Shown: positions 11,812-22,563, counted from the first letter of the stretch. The stretch: DNA of 64,000 bases from Asterella californica (GCA_036924285.1 JAYKYS010000019.1:4836001-4900000); one strand, 5' to 3'. Numbers and translations are program-made. Notes: a model not told the origin generated them from the sequence alone.

Positions 11812-11883
11812 ATGATGAAGATCACACAGAAGACTGAAGAGATTGGCACATACCGGAGGATGTGCAGGTTTGGAGGGGGTGGA
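11812..11883 (+). repeat. 3' end of the Ty3/gypsy internal region lying upstream of the 5' LTR
   Basis: Identical to 26313-26384, which is the end of the integrase reading frame plus the polypurine tract just before the 3' LTR. Finding it before the 5' LTR means that LTR was also the 3' LTR of a second, upstream element copy, truncated at 11812. Confidence 0.85.
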
Positions 11884-13200
11884 TGTCGTGATGTGAATTA
11901 TTTTACATTGTAAATAATTCACCTCTTTGTCTAGCGTTAGTCTCTCTGAGTAGAGTTGGGACCTCAGAAATATCGACACTTGAGGATGTTATATATTTTG
12001 GGTCTTAGTAGGTTGATTTGCCATGTAGATAGGGCTTAAGTTCATGGGTTGTGTCTATGTGTTACCCATGCACGCTTTTAGCTGGTTTTAGTTTACTTTC
12101 AAGGCTATGTGTCGTTCTAGGTAGTTTAGGTTATACGATGGCGCTTTAGGGGACTTGACGTGGTTGCATATGAGTTGAATTAAGTTACCAGGTAGTTTAA
12201 GGCACAAAATGACAACCAAATGGAGCTATGAAGTCCCATTGGTCCATTTTTGTCTTATGTTAAATTCTAAGTTTAGAAACAGAGCTCCAGAGAGGTTTTC
12301 GAGCAATTTGGGAGGACACTTCGAAATCTGAGAGCACAAGGAGAGAGAGCTCGTCAAGCCAAGCACTGTCAGTGAAATTTTCAGTCGATTTGAAGCAATA
12401 AAGACGAAGTTATGCCAATTGAAGTTCGGATTATGCTAAAACTGCATCACTTTTGTTGATTTTGGGGTTTTCAGTGTCATTTGCAGCAGAATTGAAGAAA
12501 TCGCTTCAAAACTTCGTGGTTGCGTTCTCTGCCAGCAGGGCTACGATTTCCCAAAAAGTTTCATATCGATTGAGTAACTGAGTAATTCAGGGCGGCCGCT
12601 GAAGCAGAGGGGGTCTGAAAAGCTCTTAATCTAGAGCAGCGATTTCAGAGGAGGAGATCTGGAGTTCTGTGTACATTCAGGAGGTCCAACTTCACAGGGA
12701 TGTTCAGCATCCTGTAGACTTCAAATACTGTGAGAAACTTTGAAATTCATCGAGCCAATTCTCTATTCTAGGTCAGAATAGCTGTCTAGGTATCAGAAAT
12801 TGCCATAATTTCTCTGTTCAGAAAGTTTCTATCCATATCTCGGTGCTCTGAACTGAACTCAAGCTGAAGCTTCGTCTGTATGGTCAGTAGGGCCTCATTG
12901 ACATATAGGAGAAGTTCTGGAACCTAAACCATCTTATGTTTCTGATTCTTGACTGTTAAAGTTCGCTGGTGAACCTTATTACTGTTAGTTTGATCTGATT
13001 TTCACTTCCTGAGCATATTGGAGGATCTATTCGACCTGTGTGAAGATTTATAGTGCCCTTATGACCTGAAGCCTACCTCTGGATAGTAAACAACCCGAAC
13101 CTGAAGCCCAGCACCTTCCTTAGTAGTCTTCCCACAACTTTCACGATCATATCGCAGCCAGAAGGTTCCGCCCTTCCCGAGGAAAACTCTCTATTCTACA
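11884..13200 (+). repeat. 5' LTR of the Ty3/gypsy element
   Basis: Begins TGTCGTGATGTG and ends TTCTACA. It differs from 26385-27701 at only about nine positions that I noticed while reading, most of them within the last 130 bases. The terminal 7 bases TGTCGTG are shared with the LTR of the nested gag-only element. Confidence 0.9.
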
Positions 13201-13202
13201 TC

Positions 13203-13220
13203 TGGTGCTTCCACTGAGAG
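13203..13220 (+). promoter_or_regulatory. Probable primer binding site
   Basis: TGGTGCTTCCACTGAGAG starts two bases after the LTR, the usual place for the sequence complementary to the 3' end of a host tRNA ending in CCA. I cannot say which tRNA. Confidence 0.6.
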
Positions 13221-13269
13221 CTCTTGGGGTGATTGATTGAGAAGGTTGAGTTTACTACAAGGAGAAGAG

Positions 13270-14774
13270 ATGGATCGCAAGAGCGGAACTGCTGCTGCTG
13301 TCTCTGGAGCTGGAGCATCAACGTCTACTGCTGCACCATCAACTGCACCTACGTCTTCTACAGCGACATCTACATCTGGTCTGGACACGGCTGAGATCTT
13401 GAAGACGCTTGCGGCCCTGGTCCGACAACATCCGATCGTTGGAGGGGGTGAGTTAAAGTCCACCAAGGCTTTGCAAACTATTGTGAACAGATGTGGAAGG
13501 TTTGAAGGTAGAGATATTTCTAGATATCTGCGTGAGTATAGAGGAGAGATGGAGCTGGTTAGGGTTATAGATGCTGAGATGATAGCAAGCTTTGAGTTAG
13601 CTGTCATTCCTGAGTTGCGGGACCAAGTTAGGGATGTACAGAGAAGAAATCTTGGAATCTGGATGAGTTTTGAACGATCTCTTCGAGAGGAGTTTCTTGA
13701 GGAGGATTCAGAGAGAGTTACTAGGAGAACGTTCTTAGACTGGGTTGAGCAGCAACCTGGTCGTATGATGAGTCTGAGTGAGTTGCTGAGAGAGTTTGAT
13801 CGGAGATACCGGCAACTCTCAACTCTAGAGCGAATAACTCTAGATGCTAGGAGAACAGAGCTTTTCCTGCAAGCTACCGATGATGCTACAGCAGATCGGT
13901 TATGTTTTATGTTGGCCGATCGATCTGCTGAGGGAGGTGTTACTATGGATTGGGGGAGAGTTGAGGATGCTGTGGCTGTACTTACAAGGCAGAGGAGGGG
14001 AAGAGTGGCTGTGGGAGGACGTCCGTTTGCAGAAGTGGTCACTCCACCTTATGCTGCTCCTCAAGTACAGCAGCCTTTGGTCCCTGCTCCCAGACCTGTT
14101 GTCCCAGCTGCAGTTCCTTTGATGCCAGTTGTGCCAGCACCGGCACAAAGGGCACCTGTTCAGAGACCTGCAGAGAACCATGGTCAACAGAACCAGATTG
14201 AAGACCTAATTCGACAGATGCGAGAGCTGAAGGTAGAGCTAGCTGGATTGCAGAGAGAGCAACCACCGGCGCCTGCTGCTGCACGTCCAGGAGGAGCTCC
14301 GGTTCGTAGATGTATTTGGTGTGACAGTCCTGATCATTTCCGAGGAGACTGTCAAGAACTCACAGCTGCTTTGCGAGATGGTGTGGTTCGCTATCAGAAC
14401 GGTAGGCTGCACCTTTCTTCTACTGGAGAGCCGTTGAGCACGCAGTTTGGGCGAGGAGGCATGAGGAGTCTACCTCAGATTGCTGCGGCGGCAACTGTAC
14501 ATGCATTGATGGCACCACCGATAAATCCTGATGTATATGCTGGACATATTGAGGTTTCTTCTAGTCCTACGTTGCTAGATAGGACTGTTGAGAAGAGTAT
14601 TGCTCCCGTTCCTTCTGAAGTACTGAAGAGGGGAGCAGAGTCTATTCGTAAGGTCACAGGATGGGGGAGATCCTGTAGATGTTGCTTCTATCAGAGCATT
14701 CTTGGATGTAGATAGACACGTTCATTGGCAGGATGCTTCTGTGGAGGAGAAGAGACGGCGAGAAGCCTCTGACC
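13270..14774 (+). pseudogene. Gag polyprotein of the Ty3/gypsy element (frameshifted near its end)
   Basis: Start at ATG 13270, after an in-frame non-ATG stretch. The N-terminus is an Ala/Ser/Thr-rich linker (about residues 1-40). The retrotransposon Gag core follows (GRFEGRDISRYLREYRGEME through LERITLDARRTELFLQA), then a Pro/Ala/Val-rich hinge, and a CCHC zinc knuckle CIWCDSPDHFRGDC near 14310-14352. After it come FGRGGMRSL and a linker to the protease. The frame closes at 14715, but an alternative frame carries on from about 14665 (next to a G run) as a normal-looking Gag-protease linker up to the solo LTR at 14775, so a single-base indel is likely. Gag would form the virus-like particle. 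Confidence 0.85.
14771..14774 (+). repeat. Target-site duplication GACC of the first solo LTR, left copy
   Basis: GACC precedes the insertion at 14771-14774 and is repeated at 15686-15689. Confidence 0.75.
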
Positions 14775-15685
14775 TGTAAACCCTCCGCGGTCCTATCGAT
14801 CAACTACCCCCCGATCTCTCAACCTCCACGATCGTCATCCACGAATCTGCAACATGCGGGCCTGTCTCTCACTCAGGGGTCACCTCTGATGGCTTTGATG
14901 GAAGCACACCATGAACTTGAAGGGAAAATGCCGAGTTCACTCATTCATACCCCCACAAACTTATCAACTAAAAATCTCCTTAAACACATCAACTAAAATC
15001 CTCCATTCTAACAACGTCTCTCAAGTTCTTACATGCTAAAAATATCCCACACTCTCTATATTACTCAAGTTGTCATTACGACAATGTGAAAACAAGGATG
15101 AGGAGCTCTTCTCTACTCCTCTATTTATACATTCTAAGTTTTTACTTTGGTACCCCCGGTAACTCAGCCGTAACTACTTTTACCGGGTTTTACTAAGATA
15201 TTACTTAAGGTAAAAGCATTAATCACATGGGCTTTTTACCTTTTCACATGGGCTTATTCCTCTAAGTCAACAACTTCTAGAAGGATTCTGGAATATTCTC
15301 AAGGAATCTCGAATTTCCACCCCCCCTCTACACTAGGACCCACTAAAAAGGAAACATGTGGAATCTCTTCTTGTTTTTAATGCCCACAAAGTCCACAACT
15401 TTAATCCAACCACTAATATCAAGTCAAAAAGGAGATAAGGGATACTTTCCACCTCCTTTCTACCTTTTAGACAAAATGACAAAATAGTAGTGCTCACTCT
15501 TTAGCAAATATCTGAATTCTGCCAAAAGTACAGCTAAGTTTAACCATAACTAACTTTTAGCTAGTCATGACTAACTTGATACCTCCTAAAAGTACTTTGG
15601 CAGCAAATAAACATTCTCAACACTTAGTTAGAACTAAACACCTTACTAATAAACAAACTTCCTATGTGTAACATAGGTCGTTACA
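14775..15685 (-). mobile_element. Solo LTR, minus orientation
   Basis: 911 bp, reverse complement of the solo LTR at 16673-17572 apart from about 11 extra bases near 14833 and scattered substitutions. Read on the minus strand it starts TGTAACGACC and ends GGGTTTACA, with TATAAATAG at 15129-15121. It is bounded by GACC on both sides. Removing it with one GACC leaves the host Gag-protease frame open across the junction (911+4 is a multiple of 3). No internal region or partner LTR is attached. Confidence 0.9.
15121..15129 (-). promoter_or_regulatory. TATA box in the minus-strand solo LTR
   Basis: TATAAATAG on the minus strand, about 555 bases after the LTR start, equivalent to 17230-17238 in the other copy. 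Confidence 0.55.
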
Positions 15686-15689
15686 GACC

Positions 15690-16651
15690 TTGATACTGGA
15701 GTTCCTGAGGAGACTGGGGATAGACGGAGAGTCACAAGGAGACGAGCAGCTCTTCCTGAAGACATCCCGTCTACTTCTGCAGCTCCTCCACCTGCACCAA
15801 GTCCTATGGAGGATGTGCAGAGATCCCAGCAGGAGCCAACGACTGCTGGTAGGCGGTTTACTGCCCAAGAGAAGGAGAAGGGATCGGCTTACAAGTTGGC
15901 AGCTGATATTGAAACTTCTACTGATCTGAAGAGCATCTTGGAGCAGAGGATACTGGATGCACGGATCGAGTTTTCTCTCCGAGAAGTTCTTGGTATTGCA
16001 AAGAGGGAGTTTCACGAACTGATCATCGACATCATCAAGCGCAAGAGACAGGTGATGTTTGAACAAGTAGAGAGTCAGATGATAGATGTGGTAGGAACTT
16101 CTCTGAATGATGCAGAGTTTGGAAAGGTGCATTTTCAGGAAGCTGATGACAAGGGATACCAGCAAGAAGCGTTGGTTGCTGGTACCAACACTATTGAGTT
16201 TGATGATGAGGAAGCTGGCGAGGAGAGTCCAGCTACTGATAGTGATTTCAGAAGGAGACATTGGGCTCGTGCTACAACTGCCACACGAGTTCGTCTTGGA
16301 AGTTTACATGAACCTGTTGCTGCCTTGGTTGATCACGGATCTGAGATCAACATCATGTCACGGGAAGTGTATGAGAGAGGTCAGTGGCCTATCGAGCTGA
16401 ACCATGGTTGGGTGTTACGTGCTGTAAACAACCAGAAAGGTGAGCTATACGGCGCTTGTCCTAACGTGAAGGTGAAGATAGGTGATGTGGATGTAGATCA
16501 GCACTTCTTCGTGCAATCTTCTGCTTCATATCTTGTGATTCTTGGTCAGCCTTATATCACTGCGGTTCGAATGGAGACCAAGGTGATGGATGACGGATCT
16601 CATTATGCTAGGATCCGTAGTCCAGATGATAGACGTCTGTGCAGTTTCTGA
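15690..16651 (+). pseudogene. Linker and aspartic protease of the Ty3/gypsy element
   Basis: The frame enters from the left solo LTR junction and runs through a basic, Pro-rich linker to a helical segment (ILDARIEFSLREVLGIAKRE) and the pepsin-like retrotransposon protease. Visible protease motifs are ALVDHGSEINIMS (about 16318-16356), LYGACPNVKVKIGDV, QHFFVQSSASYLVILGQPY and TAVRMETKVMDDGS. The active site reads Asp-His-Gly where most retropepsins have Asp-Ser/Thr-Gly. It would cut Gag-Pol into mature proteins. The frame ends at TGA 16649, shortly before the second solo LTR. Confidence 0.8.
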
Positions 16652-16672
16652 CCGTTCGTACGAACCACGAAC

Positions 16673-17572
16673 TGTAACGACCTATGTTACACATAGGAAG
16701 TTTGTCTATTAGTAAGGTGTTTAGTTATAACTAAGTGTTGAGAATGTTTATTGGCTGCCAAAGTACTTTAAGGATGTATCAAGTTAGTCATGACTAGCTA
16801 AAAGTTAGTTATGGTTAAACTTAGCTGTACTTTTGGCAGAATTCAGATATTTGCTAAAGAGTGAGCACTACTATCTTGTCATCTTGTCTAAAAGGTAGAA
16901 AGGAGGTGGAAAGTATCCCTTATCTCCTTTTTGACTTGATATTAGTGGTTGGATTAAAGTTGTGGACTTTGTGGGCATTAAAAACAAGAAGAGATTCCAC
17001 ATGTTTCCTTTTTAGTGGGTCTTAGTGTAGAGGGGGGGTGCAAATTCGAGATTCCTTGAGAATATTTCAGAATCCTTCTAGAAGTTGTTGACTTTGAAGG
17101 AATAAGCCCATGTGAAAAGATAAAAAGTCCATGTGATCAATGCTTTTACCTTAAGTAATATCTTAGTAAAACCCGGTAAAAGTAGTTACGGCTGAGTTAC
17201 CGGGGGTACCAAAGTAAAAACTTAGAATGTATAAATAGAGGAGTAGAGAAGAGCTCCTCATCCTTGTTTTCACATTGTCGTAATGACAACTTGAGTAATA
17301 TAGAGAGTGTGGGATATTTTTAGCATGTGAGAACTTGAGAGACGTAGTTAGAATGGAGGATTTTAGTTAAGGTGTTTAAGGAGATTTTTAGTTGATAAGT
17401 TTGTGGGTGTATGAATGAGTGAACTCAGCATTTTCCCTTCAAGTTCATGGTGTGCTTCCATCAAAGCCATCAGAGGTGACCCCTGAGTGAGAGACAGGTC
17501 CGACATGTTGCAGATTCGTGGAGGTTGAGAGATCGGGGGGTAATTGATCGATAGGACCGCGGAGGGTTTACA
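16673..17572 (+). mobile_element. Solo LTR, plus orientation
   Basis: 900 bp, starting TGTAACGACC and ending GGGTTTACA, flanked by GAAC on both sides (16669-16672 and 17573-17576). The target duplication differs from that of the copy at 14775, so the two arrived separately although together they look like a 900-bp inverted repeat. It separates the host protease from the RT region. Confidence 0.9.
17230..17238 (+). promoter_or_regulatory. TATA box in the plus-strand solo LTR
   Basis: TATAAATAG followed by GAGGAGTAGAGAAG, in the middle of the LTR, where the U3/R boundary would be expected. The same box occurs in the inverted copy. Confidence 0.55.
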
Positions 17573-17679
17573 GAACGAAACCGGCAGACCTTGAGGGATT
17601 CTCCTATCTGTAGGGGTAAGGGTTTTCAGAAACCACTCTCGTAGGACGAGATAGCGAGAGTGATGGATCTATAGCTACT

Positions 17680-19089
17680 ATGATCCCGCTTGAGCAGCCT
17701 GAGGGATCACAGGAGGCTGATGGAAAGGCTGCTCAAGATTCAGAAAGTAGTTGCACTGTACATAGTTGGAAATCTGGTTTGATGGCTTTCAGTTCTGATG
17801 ATTGGAGTGAGTTCACGCGGATAGAGGATTTGACTGAGAAGAGTAGAAGGCAGATGGAGAGGTCTGCAGCAAATCTGCATTGTACAGGAGTTCTGAAGGA
17901 AGATGAGATGATTTCTGGTGTTTATGAGGAGTTTGTAGGTGTACAGTCTTTTGTTCGTTGGCTGGATGATGTAGATAGGTTGATGGAACAGATGGGAGGT
18001 AGGGTGGTGATCCCCATCCATTCTCATGAAGTCTATGAGGAGATTATCTCATACTTGCGATATCTTCCTCATCCGAGACTGGAGAATGGATGGAAGGATG
18101 CAGTCTGTTGGTGTGGCTCTCAGCAGGAAGCGGAAGTACACGCCAAGTATAAAGCTGTAGCGAGGAAGGTGCGACCTGTGGCGACCCAATTACTTGTTGA
18201 TTCTCAGCAGCAGATGGAGTTAGCGGCTGCTGAGCCTGTGCTTAGAGATCCTACACAGGTAGGACACAAGTTTACTCAGGAGACACTCAAGCAGCTCCAG
18301 ATAGGAGGGGGTGGCTTCTTGACTGAAGAGGAGAAACGAGCTTTTGAACAGATGATAGTTAGCCATGGTAAGGCATTTTCTTTCTCGGCTGAGGAGATAG
18401 GTTGTGTGGATCCTAGTGTGATAGCTCCGATGGTTATCTTCACTGTTCCTCACGTACCTTGGGACTTGAAGCCGATTCCAGTCCCTCGTGCCTTGCTACC
18501 GAAGGTGATTGAGTTACTGAAGGAGAGGATGCAAATGGGTATTCTTGAACCATCTATGGCTCCGTACTCTAGCCGATGGTTCACAGTACCTAAGAAGACA
18601 GGAGCTCTGTGCTTCATCCAAGACTTGCAGCCTGCCAACAACATCACGATTCGAAACGTTGGAACAGGACCTGTGGTTGATGAAGTAGCTGAGGCGTTTG
18701 CTGGAAGGTCAATCTATTCTATTGGAGATCTGTTTTCAGGTTATGATCAGTTTCAGCTTGCTTTGGAGAGTATAGACTTGACTACCATGCGTACACCTTT
18801 GGGATTGATGCAGATGTGTACTCTTCCTCAGGGTACGACAAACTCAGTAGCTCATATGCAAAATGCGATGCATAAGGTGCTAAGAGAGTTTGTGCCTGAG
18901 GTCACTATCCCGTTTCTGGATGATATTCCCATGAAAGGCTGTCTAGTGGAAGACAAAGACGAAGCTGTGACTTCTGATGGATGCAGAAAGTTCGTTGCAT
19001 ACCATATTCGAGATGTGGAGAAGATTCTGATGCGTTTGGAGGAGGTACACCTCACTCTTTCAGGTACCAAATCTCGTTTTGGTATGTAA
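17680..19089 (+). pseudogene. Reverse transcriptase region of the Ty3/gypsy pol gene
   Basis: The first 200 residues are the pre-RT spacer. RT fingers and palm follow: VPHVPWDLKPIPVPRALLPK, MGILEPSMAPYSSRWFTVPK, FIQDLQPAN, SIGDLFSGYDQFQLALE, TMRTPLGLMQMCTLPQGTTN and the catalytic box PFLDDIPMKG at 18910-18939 (FLDD in place of YxDD). The frame stops at TAA 19087 in the middle of the 'FG-x-EIVVVGHLCG' connection, so RT and RNase H are split by one stop codon. Upstream, 17577-17680 joins poorly to the protease frame because of further small damage. The enzyme would copy element RNA into DNA. Confidence 0.88.
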
Positions 19090-19095
19090 GAGATT

Positions 19096-20022
19096 GTGGT
19101 GGTGGGTCATTTGTGTGGTACTTTTGGGAGGCGTCCGAACCCAGAGAAGGTAGATGCTATAGCAAGGATAGCTGACTGCACCAACATCACTGAGGTTCGA
19201 CGGTTCTTGGGAGCTTGTGTGTTCTTTCGTGTGAGTATTCCTCATTATGCACACATTGCCGAGCCTCTGTATGCACTTCTGAGAAAAGGAAGGAGGTTTG
19301 CTTGGCGGCAAGAACATCATGAGACGATGGAGCAGCTGAAAGAGATTCTGAAATCTCCACCTATACTAAGGAGGCTTAGCTACGAGAGCGGGAGACCTGT
19401 GGTACTGACTGTTGATACGAGCCCAAAGGCGATTGGATGGGCAGTTGACCAAGAAGATGCAGAAGGTGTGCGGTTTGTTTCAAGGTTTGGAGCTCGGATC
19501 TTAACAGATAGACATCGTAACTATCCTCAAGTGAAGCGTGAGTTGTGGGGAGCTGTTACTGCTATGAAGGTAGATCGAGAGTTCTTAATAGGAGCTCGTG
19601 TGATACTAGAAACAGATTGTTTGCCTTTGTCGGGTATGATAGCAAACTGCAATACTCCAGACATAGCAATGCTGCGATGGATTGCTTATGTCCGGAGTCT
19701 GAACCCTGAGCTAAAGCATATAGCAAGAAAGGACAATCCAGTTGCAGATATGTTGTCTAGGGCTCGTTATACAGATGAGGATGAGATGTTTGCAAAAGTG
19801 GAGAATGAAGAGAGGAGAGACGTTTGGTGCCAGGTTGGTCAGCAGACTTCAGACTTGGAACCACTACCGTTCAATGAGGAGTTCTACTCAGAAAAGTTCC
19901 GCGATATTGGATTTTATCTGAGTTCGTTATACAGAAGAGAAGGATGGAGTGATGCAGAGTTCAAAGAGATCAGACGGAAGGCGTACAGTTATCTTCTACG
20001 TGAAGGTTATCTGTGGAAACGT
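19096..20022 (+). pseudogene. RT C-terminus and RNase H of the Ty3/gypsy pol gene
   Basis: Continues RT after the stop at 19087: VVGHLCGTFGRRPNPEKVDA, RRFLGACVFFRVSIPHYAHI (RT thumb), then RNase H with VVLTVDTSPKAIGWAVDQ, the catalytic Asp region, LPLSGMIANCNTPDIAMLRW and the tail HIARKDNPVADMLSRA. The host gene is cut at 20022 within YLLREGYLWKR by the gag-only element; the last residues of the open frame come from that element's LTR. The missing part resumes at 25078. Confidence 0.88.
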
Positions 20023-20879
20023 TGTCGTGTCGTGGACGGCTCCTATCTGAAATTCAGACTTCGATGCTTGTCGCTCCAAAGACACTCATGAGAAGACAAG
20101 CTAGGCCCCAGCTTACGGGTTTTTGGCACCACTTCGGATCTTCATTTTTATCGCACCAGTGGATAGAGCTCCTTGTCAGCTTTCCATAGGCACTTCATCT
20201 ACTTCGTTTGGACGCCTAGTGGAAAAGTTACAGGACTCGAAAGATGGAGAAAACAAGCTAGGCCCCAGCTTACGAGCTTTTGGCCCAACTTCGGATCTTC
20301 ACTTTCATCACATAGATGGGTAGAGCTCGTTGTCAGCATTCCATGGGCATCTTGTTTATTTCGTTTGGACATCCAGAGAAGAAGTTATGCGATTCGAAAG
20401 AAGGTAAAATCAAGCTAGGCCCCTGGTTACTTATTTACGGGTTTTGCTCTTTTGAGTTCGTTAGAATTCTGGTTGGTTGTATACAGCTTGTGGTAGCTAG
20501 CTTTAGCTAAGAGCTTATACATGGATGTGGTTTGGACTTGGGTTTGGATCTTGTGATACTGCTGTGGCTCTGTTTGTTAGTAAAGAGAAGTTTCTCTTGC
20601 TTTGAGCTACGCTTCGGTGGTTTGGGGTCGGGGTTGTGATTCAGGGGTTTGTTTTAGGGCTTCTGAAGTAGGTTACGGACCGCTCAGGTTTGATTATCAG
20701 TTCTTTACTGTTAGGAGAAAGAAACGGCAGTGTACATACATTTGGGAGTGTATATATCGCAGCATTCGTTTTCGTGGTTGTTTTTCTCTGTCTTGTCTCC
20801 GTTTCAACACACAATATCTCCACAGCTAGGAACCTCGTGTTTTCTTGGACATCCTTCACGCAAAACGTCCGACGCGACA
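20023..20879 (+). repeat. 5' LTR of the gag-only element (internally deleted)
   Basis: 857 bp against 1,874 bp for the 3' LTR. The two agree from the start to about 20427 and again from about 20436 to the end. About 1,017 bp (roughly 23619-24635 of the 3' copy) is absent, with GTTAC near both breakpoints. Confidence 0.85.
20097..20410 (+). repeat. 157-bp tandem repeat in the 5' LTR
   Basis: CAAGCTAGGCCCC recurs at 20097, 20254 and 20411, exactly 157 bases apart, marking two full units and the start of a third. Units share TTCGGATCTTCA and TTCGTTTGGAC but differ by about one base in six. Short open frames in the units are products of the repeat. Confidence 0.85.
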
Positions 20880-20883
20880 TAAG

Positions 20884-20899
20884 TGGTGAACTCGACGTG
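20884..20899 (+). promoter_or_regulatory. Probable primer binding site of the gag-only element
   Basis: TGGTGAACTCGACGTG lies four bases after the 5' LTR, starting with the TGG expected for pairing to a tRNA CCA end. It differs from the host element's site, so the two may use different tRNAs. Confidence 0.5.
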
Positions 20900-21064
20900 A
20901 AGGTCCGGGGTGGAGATATTTGTGTGTTAGAACTGGACAGAAGAGATCAGCAATCATGAACGAGGATGAAGATGGATATGGTTGCTCGGGAGGATGCTGT
21001 GGACCTGGGATGATGGATTTGTAGACGGTTGGGATCATGGGAGGATGGGAGGATGGGATGAGCC

Positions 21065-22390
21065 ATGACTATGGACGGGATGGACGGATCAGAGAGCATA
21101 CCAGGGATGCAGTTGGATGCAGCAACTACACGACTGTTTCAAGCCTTCACTTTGTTTATGCGACAAGAGCAAGAGAACCAACAAAAGGAGGTTTTGGGGA
21201 AGAAGGCGCTTGGAAGGGTGATCGACAAGTTCGATCTATTTGATGGGAGAGACATCTCAAAGTACTTGAGATGTTACAAGACAGAGATGGATTTGGATCG
21301 GGTACCGGAGAAGGAGATGACCGAGACGTTCGAACTCGCTGCGGTGCTTGAGATAAGGGAGCATGTGAAGGGTCTAGCAAAGTGTTTTGGGAGGAACTGG
21401 GATACATTTTCACGTGCACTAATGGAGGAGTATTTCTTGGAGAACTCAGATCGAGTAACCAAGAAATCGTTTTTGGAATGGGTCAACCGATCCAGCAAGG
21501 ATTTACAGCCTGCAGAGCTATTAAAGGAGTTCGAGAAACAATTCTCTCAACTACCTCGGATGGACAAGCTAACCTTGGAGAGCTACAAGACGGAGTTGTT
21601 TCTTCAAGCTGCAGATGAACCATGGCAGGAACAACTGGAGCTACTTTTGGAGGATGGGGATGAAGAAGAAGGGTTGACACGAAATTGGGAGGTTGTGCAT
21701 GAAGCTGTTGAGCTTCTTGTCCGAAGACAGACAAGAGAAAGGGTTACAAGGTTTACACCTGCAGCGTTGACTACCACACCATTTCAGGTAGTATTTGAGG
21801 TTCAACTTCCAGTTGTGGTTATAGAGGAGAAAGATCCAACCATCGATGACCTACGGCAAAAGATGCAAGATCTACAAGCTAAGATTACTAGGTTGGAGGA
21901 TAAGGGATCATCGACTGAGATGGAGCTTGTACCCAAACCAGCTTGGGTACATCACTGCCTGTGGTGTGATGGTACTGACCATGAGCGGGACGATTGCATC
22001 GACTTTGCAGAGTCTTTGCAACTTGAGGTTATTTCTTGGGAGGATGGAAAGGTTGCATTCACAAGTACGGGTACTCTCCTTCAAGCCAACGTTGGTAAAG
22101 GAGGGATGAAGAAGTTTGTGGATGATTATCTTGCGGCACATGCAGTTGTAGCTATCGAAGCTACAAGTTATGATGCTAGGGTGGAGGAGATTGAGCATGA
22201 TCTCCATAGAGATGGAGAGCACGAGGATCTAAACGAGCTCAGGTTGGATACTGCATCCACGATGCAGAGCGAGAAGAAGGGACAAGAGGAGATTTTTTCG
22301 GAGAAGCAAGCTGGGGAAGATAAGATTCAACAGAGAACTATTCTTCTTGAACAGGCAATGGAGGGCGATCCTTCACAACGATGGATGTGA
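21065..22390 (+). CDS. Intact Gag protein of the non-autonomous LTR element
   Basis: 441 codons from ATG 21065 with no break. The layout follows the host Gag: a capsid-like core beginning FDLFDGRDISKYLRCYKTEM and containing SRALMEEYFLENSDRVTKKS and LESYKTELFLQAADEP, a coiled-coil segment (IDDLRQKMQDLQAKITRLED), a CCHC knuckle CLWCDGTDHERDDC near 21957-21998, and GKGGMKKFVDDYL. It is clearly homologous to the Gag at 13270 but well diverged, without the Ala/Pro-rich hinge. Being the only open frame kept in the element suggests selection for Gag, or recent insertion. Expected role: packaging of element RNA. Related gag-only families are known in plants. Confidence 0.88.
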   Translation: MTMDGMDGSESIPGMQLDAATTRLFQAFTLFMRQEQENQQKEVLGKKALGRVIDKFDLFDGRDISKYLRCYKTEMDLDRVPEKEMTETFELAAVLEIREHVKGLAKCFGRNWDTFSRALMEEYFLENSDRVTKKSFLEWVNRSSKDLQPAELLKEFEKQFSQLPRMDKLTLESYKTELFLQAADEPWQEQLELLLEDGDEEEGLTRNWEVVHEAVELLVRRQTRERVTRFTPAALTTTPFQVVFEVQLPVVVIEEKDPTIDDLRQKMQDLQAKITRLEDKGSSTEMELVPKPAWVHHCLWCDGTDHERDDCIDFAESLQLEVISWEDGKVAFTSTGTLLQANVGKGGMKKFVDDYLAAHAVVAIEATSYDARVEEIEHDLHRDGEHEDLNELRLDTASTMQSEKKGQEEIFSEKQAGEDKIQQRTILLEQAMEGDPSQRWM

Positions 22391-22563
22391 AGGGAGGTTG
22401 GGAGGAGTGCATTCAAGATGTAAAGGTTGGGTTCCTATCACAGGAGGTCTTGGATGCGGCTACAACAAGAGTCCATGATGTCATCATTGACATCATCAAG
22501 GACGGACATGCTGAGGACGAAGGAGAATGGACGGATGCTCTTGAGGCTACGGGTATAGGATGA
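22381..22563 (+). pseudogene. Trace of the Gag-protease linker
   Basis: A 60-codon frame overlapping the gag stop. Its segment VGFLSQEVLDAATTRVHDVI followed by IDIIK resembles the helical segment just before the protease in the host element (FSLREVLGIAKREFHELIID, then IIKRK). No protease motif follows, so the coding part of the ancestor's pol is missing from here on. Confidence 0.55.

Noticed and set aside
13191..14042. 283-codon minus-strand reading frame
   Set aside because: Exact shadow of the gag gene; serine/arginine-rich composition follows from the opposite strand's codons.
14775..17572. A DNA transposon with 900-bp terminal inverted repeats and a protease-like cargo
   Set aside because: Each arm has LTR-type ends and its own distinct target duplication, and the cargo is the host element's protease in the host's frame.
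20123..20418. Short reading frames repeated at 20.1-20.4 and 23.3-23.6 kb
   Set aside because: They lie inside LTR tandem units, start at arbitrary points and resemble no protein.
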